A DNA stretch of 10,397 nucleotides from Planctomycetaceae bacterium (GTDB lineage Bacteria; Planctomycetota; Planctomycetia; Pirellulales; Pirellulaceae): NCBI GenBank assembly GCA_002685655.1, contig NYXM01000078.1, positions 1 through 10,397 on the forward strand, read 5' to 3'. The position numbers and the translations under genes are program-made. A model generated the notes under the pieces. The model worked only from the letters and a program-made list of their open reading frames with translations, had not been told where the DNA came from and did no database searches. Shown here piece after piece: positions 6,971 to 10,397 of this stretch. Each line of letters opens with the position of its first letter. Positions within the stretch are counted from its first letter, which is position 1.

Positions 6971-8254
6971 ATGAACATGCACCGTCTCTCAGTCTCTCGT
7001 CGTTCCTTCCTGCAAACGGCTGCCGCAAGTGCCGTTGTCCCGACGATCATCACCAGCGATGCCTGGGCCAATAAGCCGAGCGAGACAATCAACATTGGCT
7101 TTGTCGGAGTCGGTAAACAAAGCGCGGGTCATTTGGGGTTCTTTCTGGGGCAAAAAGATTGCCGGGTCGTGAGTGTGGCTGAAGTCGCTCAAGTACGCCT
7201 CGACCACGCCATGAGTCGGGTAAGTCAAAAGTACGGGGCCAATCACGACTGCAAGGCCGAGGTCGATTTTCGTGAGACGCTTTCCGACGAACGCGTGGAT
7301 GCTGTTGTCATCGGCACTCCCGACCATTGGCATGCTATCCCCTCGATCATGGCCGCCGAGGCAAAGAAGGATGTGTACTGCGAAAAGCCGCTGACCGTCA
7401 CCATTCGCGCGGCCCTGGAAACCCTCAAGGCCGCCCGCAAAAACGACATTGTCTATCAGGTCGGCAGCCAGCAACGAACTGAGTTTCGTGGATACTTCCG
7501 GAAGGCGGTCGAATGCATCCGCAACGGACGGGTTGGCAAGGTGACCAAGATCAAGATTGGTGTCGGGACCGCCGGTGTTCCGTGTGATTTGCCCGCCGAA
7601 AAGAAACCTGAGGGAATTGACTGGGACATGTGGTTGGGGCCAGCTCCGATGCGTGAATTCAATTCAGTCCTCTGCCCGACGGATGTGCATCGGCATTTTC
7701 CCCAATGGCGTCGTTATCGGGAATATGCCGGTGGAGGCCTGAGTGATATGGGGGCTCACCACTACGACATTGCCAAGTGGGCCATGGATCTTGACGAAAC
7801 CGGCCCGGTAAAAATCATCCCTCCGGAGAGCGGAACCAGTGGCTTGAAAATGATCTATGCCGATGGCTTGGAGATCATCCATGAAAGCACTCAAGACCCC
7901 TTCAATGATGTCATCTTTTACGGAGACGAAGGAACGCTTTATGTCGACCGGCGTGGCATCACGGCCGACCCCAAGAGTGCCGTGGAGTCCCCTTTCGGCC
8001 CAAACGATTGGCGGTTACCTGACATCGGACCGAGCCATCACCGCAACTGGATCGATTGCATTCGCAGCCGGGAACGGCCGGTGGCGGATGTTTCCTTTGG
8101 CGCCCATACGAGCATCCTTTGCAGCCTGGCCAACCACGGCTACCAACTGGGTAGAGAAATGAACTGGGACCCAAACAAATACGAATTCCCAGGCGACAAA
8201 GAAGCGAACGCTCTGCTTAGTCGCCCGGGCCGCGGACCATGGAAGCTGGCATGA
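6971..8254 (+). CDS. Gfo/Idh/MocA-family oxidoreductase with Tat signal (427 aa)
   Basis: A predicted NAD(P)-dependent sugar or cyclitol oxidoreductase (or GH109-like hydrolase, which shares the fold) sent out of the cytoplasm folded by the Tat system. Residues 7-14 read S-V-S-R10-R11-S-F-L, a twin-arginine motif, followed by a weakly hydrophobic A-A-A-S-A-V-V stretch and D-A-W-A near residue 33. The Rossmann fold starts I-G-F-V-G-V-G-K (about 42-49). The family's catalytic Lys is in E138-K139-P140, and the C-terminal domain shows W-x-x-W-L-G-P-A-P and G-G-G-L-S-D259-M-G-A-H263-H264-Y-D266. ATG 6971 is chosen because it puts the twin-arginine motif near the N-terminus; ATG 6977 is equally possible. 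The last position of the usual G-x-G-x-x-G loop is Ser, a mild deviation. Its stop overlaps the next start (ATGA), coupling it to the fused sulfatase. Substrate unknown; oxidation of a desulfated sugar is a guess from context. Confidence 0.92.
   Translation: MNMHRLSVSRRSFLQTAAASAVVPTIITSDAWANKPSETINIGFVGVGKQSAGHLGFFLGQKDCRVVSVAEVAQVRLDHAMSRVSQKYGANHDCKAEVDFRETLSDERVDAVVIGTPDHWHAIPSIMAAEAKKDVYCEKPLTVTIRAALETLKAARKNDIVYQVGSQQRTEFRGYFRKAVECIRNGRVGKVTKIKIGVGTAGVPCDLPAEKKPEGIDWDMWLGPAPMREFNSVLCPTDVHRHFPQWRRYREYAGGGLSDMGAHHYDIAKWAMDLDETGPVKIIPPESGTSGLKMIYADGLEIIHESTQDPFNDVIFYGDEGTLYVDRRGITADPKSAVESPFGPNDWRLPDIGPSHHRNWIDCIRSRERPVADVSFGAHTSILCSLANHGYQLGREMNWDPNKYEFPGDKEANALLSRPGRGPWKLA
8241..8245 (+). 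promoter_or_regulatory. Shine-Dalgarno-like GGAAG before the 8251 fusion gene
   Basis: GGAAG ends five bases before ATG 8251, within the last codons of the oxidoreductase gene. It favours 8251 over the in-frame ATG at 8263, although both give a workable signal peptide. Together with the ATGA overlap it suggests translational coupling. Confidence 0.35.
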
Positions 8255-10397
8255 ATAAGATCATGAAATCAATCATCTACACAATCGTTATCTTCTGCGT
8301 TGTTCCGCCTGCGCTACAGGCGGCGGAACAACGGCCCAATGTCGTCATCCTGCTGGCTGATGATCTCGGCTCAAAAGACCTCGGTTGTTACGGCGGCCCC
8401 GTGAAGACTCCGGTGCTGGACGAACTAGCCGCGAAAGGCGTCCGTTTCACCGACTTCCACGCCGGGGCGGCAATCTGCTCGCCATCGCGGGCAACCCTCA
8501 TCACCGGGCGACAACACCTGCGAACGGGCATCTACGGCGTCCTTCAGGACCACATGCACAACATGCATCTGCTTGAGCGGGAGGTGACGATTCCGGAACT
8601 GCTCCAGCAGGCCGGATATGGCACGGCGCACTTTGGCAAGTGGCACATCGGGATGACTTCGGGCAAACGCAAGAAACCGTCGCCCAGCGAACACGGTTTC
8701 GACTACTGGTTCGGTCTGTCCAATGGCGCCCATCCCAGCCACAAGGATCCGGTTAACTTCCTACGTAACGGCAAGCGGGTTGGACTATTGGAAGGCTATT
8801 CGTGTCAACTGATCGTGGATGATGCGATCCGCTGGTTGGACGAGAAAGAGCATCCGGACCAACCGTTCTTTCTGAACCTCTGGTTCAACGAACCCCATGC
8901 CAAGATCGCGGCGCCCGCGGAGATCGTGTCGCTTTACGGTGACCTCAAAGACGAAGCCGCCATCTATTCCGCCACGATCGACAATACCGATCGAGCCATC
9001 GGACGCCTGGTTGCCAAACTCAAGGCGATGGGCAAACTCGATAACACATTGATCATCTATTCATCGGACCATGGCAGCTATCGAAAAGATCGCAATGGCG
9101 GACTGAATGGCAACAAGGGTTCGAATTTCCAGGGCGGTCTGCGTTCGCCCGGGATCATCTTCTGGCCGGATGGTATTCGCGGCGGACGAATTGAAGACAC
9201 TGCTTGCGGCTCAGTCGATTTGCTGCCAACCATCTGCGCTCTGACCGGCATTAATGAACCCGCGGGCGTCCATCTGGACGGCGCCGATCTCTCGCCCTTG
9301 TTGTTAGAGAAGGGGGCGCTTAAACGCGATCAGCCTCTGCTCTGGCTTGCGCCGTCCTCGGGACACCTGGCCACTTTGCGCGACGGGTCCTACACATTGA
9401 TGGGATATCATGGCTATCAACTGCCGTTTGATCGCGACCGATTCAACGCGATCCTGAAAAGGATGGCTGAGTTGGCGGGCATCGATCCGTCAGTCCCCAA
9501 CCTTATCCAGGCGGTGAGCAATACGACGTTTTCCAGTCCTGAATTCCAACGCCTGAACGCCGAGCGAGTGCGTTTGCAGACCTTCCAGGAAGCGTGGATT
9601 CCGGCGATCAAGGCGGGCGGGTTCAGTCGGTTTGCGCTGTATGACCTCAGCACCGACCCGTTGCAGAAGAACGATATTTCGCGGCAGCGCCCGGAGGTCA
9701 CTGAGCGGCTGAAGAAGAAACTACTGGACCTCTACAAGAACGTGATGGCCGACGCCCCCATTTGGAAGCCGGTGCCTGATGCCTACTCCACCAAGACCGC
9801 CGCGCCTCCTAACTCACCTAATGCCAAACTGCTGGCAAAGATCGATAAGAGAGATCCGCCAAAGGGCTATCGAGGTGGCAAGGATCATCAGAAATACGTC
9901 GATCAGCGGATGGCTAGGTTGAACTCCCAACAGCGGGCGCGCGTCGGGCAACTTTTTAAGGAGAAATGCCGGCTGGATCCCAACATGCCGAACGTCGGAC
10001 TGTCGTTCGTCAAGATCCTCGATTACGTGGCCGGCGAAGAAAAAGCTGATGTGGCAAAGGACAGCGGATCTCCTGAGGTGAATTGGCATCAGTGGCGAGG
10101 TCCGGAAGCAAACGGAGTCAGTCGCACGGCAAAGCCGCCACTCGAATGGAGCGAAGATCGCAACATCAAATGGAAGGTCGCGATCAAGGGCCAGGGTAAT
10201 GCGTCACCGATCGTCTGGGGCGACAAGGTTTTCGTGCTCACCGCGATCAACACGGGCCGCGTTGATCCGTCGCTGCCCAAACCGGAAGACCAGCCGAAAC
10301 GAGTCTTCGGTATCAAGCACCCAAATACGTTTTACAAATTCGAGGTCCTGTGCCTCGACCGCCAAACGGGCAAGGAGCTCTGGCGACAGACAGCCAG
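8251..10397 (+). CDS. Sulfatase fused to a PQQ-like (BamB-type) beta-propeller, 3' end cut by the window
   Basis: The frame from ATG 8251 has no stop up to the window edge (715 residues visible). Residues 1-24 are a signal peptide (SIIYTIVIFCVVPPALQA). Residues 26-505 are a full sulfatase: metal-binding D37-D38, catalytic C76-S-P-S-R, G-K-W-H-I-G, N-E-P-H, S-D-H-G and G-N-K-G-S, very close to gene 2 throughout. Where gene 2 stops after V-M-A-D-A-P-D-W-N-L-K, this protein has V-M-A-D-A-P-I-W-K and continues. Residues about 507-610 form a Lys/Arg-rich linker with a conserved-looking part (G-Y-R-G-G-K-D-H-Q, then D-P-N-M-P-N) that I cannot assign. From about 611, N-W-H-Q-W-R-G-P, then W-K-V-A-I-K-G-Q-G-N-A-S-P-I-V-W-G-D-K-V and later L-C-L-D-R-Q-T-G-K-E-L-W are typical PQQ-like propeller blades. 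No second signal peptide separates the parts. Both parts are normally extracytoplasmic. The propeller may bind a partner, substrate or cofactor; its role is unknown. Confidence 0.9.
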   Translation, partial: MNKIMKSIIYTIVIFCVVPPALQAAEQRPNVVILLADDLGSKDLGCYGGPVKTPVLDELAAKGVRFTDFHAGAAICSPSRATLITGRQHLRTGIYGVLQDHMHNMHLLEREVTIPELLQQAGYGTAHFGKWHIGMTSGKRKKPSPSEHGFDYWFGLSNGAHPSHKDPVNFLRNGKRVGLLEGYSCQLIVDDAIRWLDEKEHPDQPFFLNLWFNEPHAKIAAPAEIVSLYGDLKDEAAIYSATIDNTDRAIGRLVAKLKAMGKLDNTLIIYSSDHGSYRKDRNGGLNGNKGSNFQGGLRSPGIIFWPDGIRGGRIEDTACGSVDLLPTICALTGINEPAGVHLDGADLSPLLLEKGALKRDQPLLWLAPSSGHLATLRDGSYTLMGYHGYQLPFDRDRFNAILKRMAELAGIDPSVPNLIQAVSNTTFSSPEFQRLNAERVRLQTFQEAWIPAIKAGGFSRFALYDLSTDPLQKNDISRQRPEVTERLKKKLLDLYKNVMADAPIWKPVPDAYSTKTAAPPNSPNAKLLAKIDKRDPPKGYRGGKDHQKYVDQRMARLNSQQRARVGQLFKEKCRLDPNMPNVGLSFVKILDYVAGEEKADVAKDSGSPEVNWHQWRGPEANGVSRTAKPPLEWSEDRNIKWKVAIKGQGNASPIVWGDKVFVLTAINTGRVDPSLPKPEDQPKRVFGIKHPNTFYKFEVLCLDRQTGKELWRQTA

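Noticed and set aside
6868..7074. Small + strand frame starting at a GTG that overlaps the sulfatase stop
   Set aside because: It runs out of frame over the Tat signal of the oxidoreductase and has Cys/His/Pro-rich shadow composition with no motif.

Overview
The window is a compact block of six open reading frames, all on the + strand, dominated by exported sulfatases. Its style points to a marine or soil planctomycete-like bacterium (Planctomycetota, possibly Verrucomicrobiota). The indications are moderately high GC, many S1-type sulfatases in tandem, a Tat-exported Gfo/Idh/MocA oxidoreductase, and a PQQ-like beta-propeller opening with the W-x-x-W-R-G-P type N-terminus that is common in planctomycete proteomes. 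This taxonomic guess rests on protein style only.

Layout: (1) 2-1030, the C-terminal part of a sulfatase whose start and catalytic Cys lie upstream of the window. (2) 1100-2623, a complete 507-residue sulfatase. (3) 2620-5337, a 905-residue protein with two different sulfatase domains in one chain. (4) 5339-6868, a 509-residue sulfatase related to gene 2. (5) 6971-8254, a Tat-signal Gfo/Idh/MocA-family oxidoreductase. (6) 8251 to the window edge, a sulfatase very close to gene 2 that runs without a stop through an unassigned linker into a PQQ-like beta-propeller. Genes 2/3 and 5/6 overlap by 4 bases (ATGA) and genes 3/4 are 1 base apart. The only gaps are 69 bases (1031-1099) and 102 bases (6869-6970), so the block reads as one operon or two closely coupled ones.

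Working together (inference): the enzymes look like an extracytoplasmic desulfation set for a heterogeneously sulfated polysaccharide or glycosaminoglycan-like substrate. At least three sulfatase sequence types are present (gene 1 type; gene 2/4/6 type; and the two unlike domains of gene 3, the first resembling heparan N-sulfatase/sulfamidase). The exported oxidoreductase may act on a released sugar. No glycoside hydrolase, lyase, transporter, regulator or formylglycine-generating enzyme is visible, so the substrate cannot be named.

The most notable points are the sulfatase to beta-propeller fusion at the right edge, the double sulfatase whose second domain has C-R-P-S-L instead of the canonical C-x-P-S-R maturation motif, and the gene 2/gene 6 paralogue pair. 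I saw no RNA genes, CRISPR arrays, insertion sequences or clear terminators.
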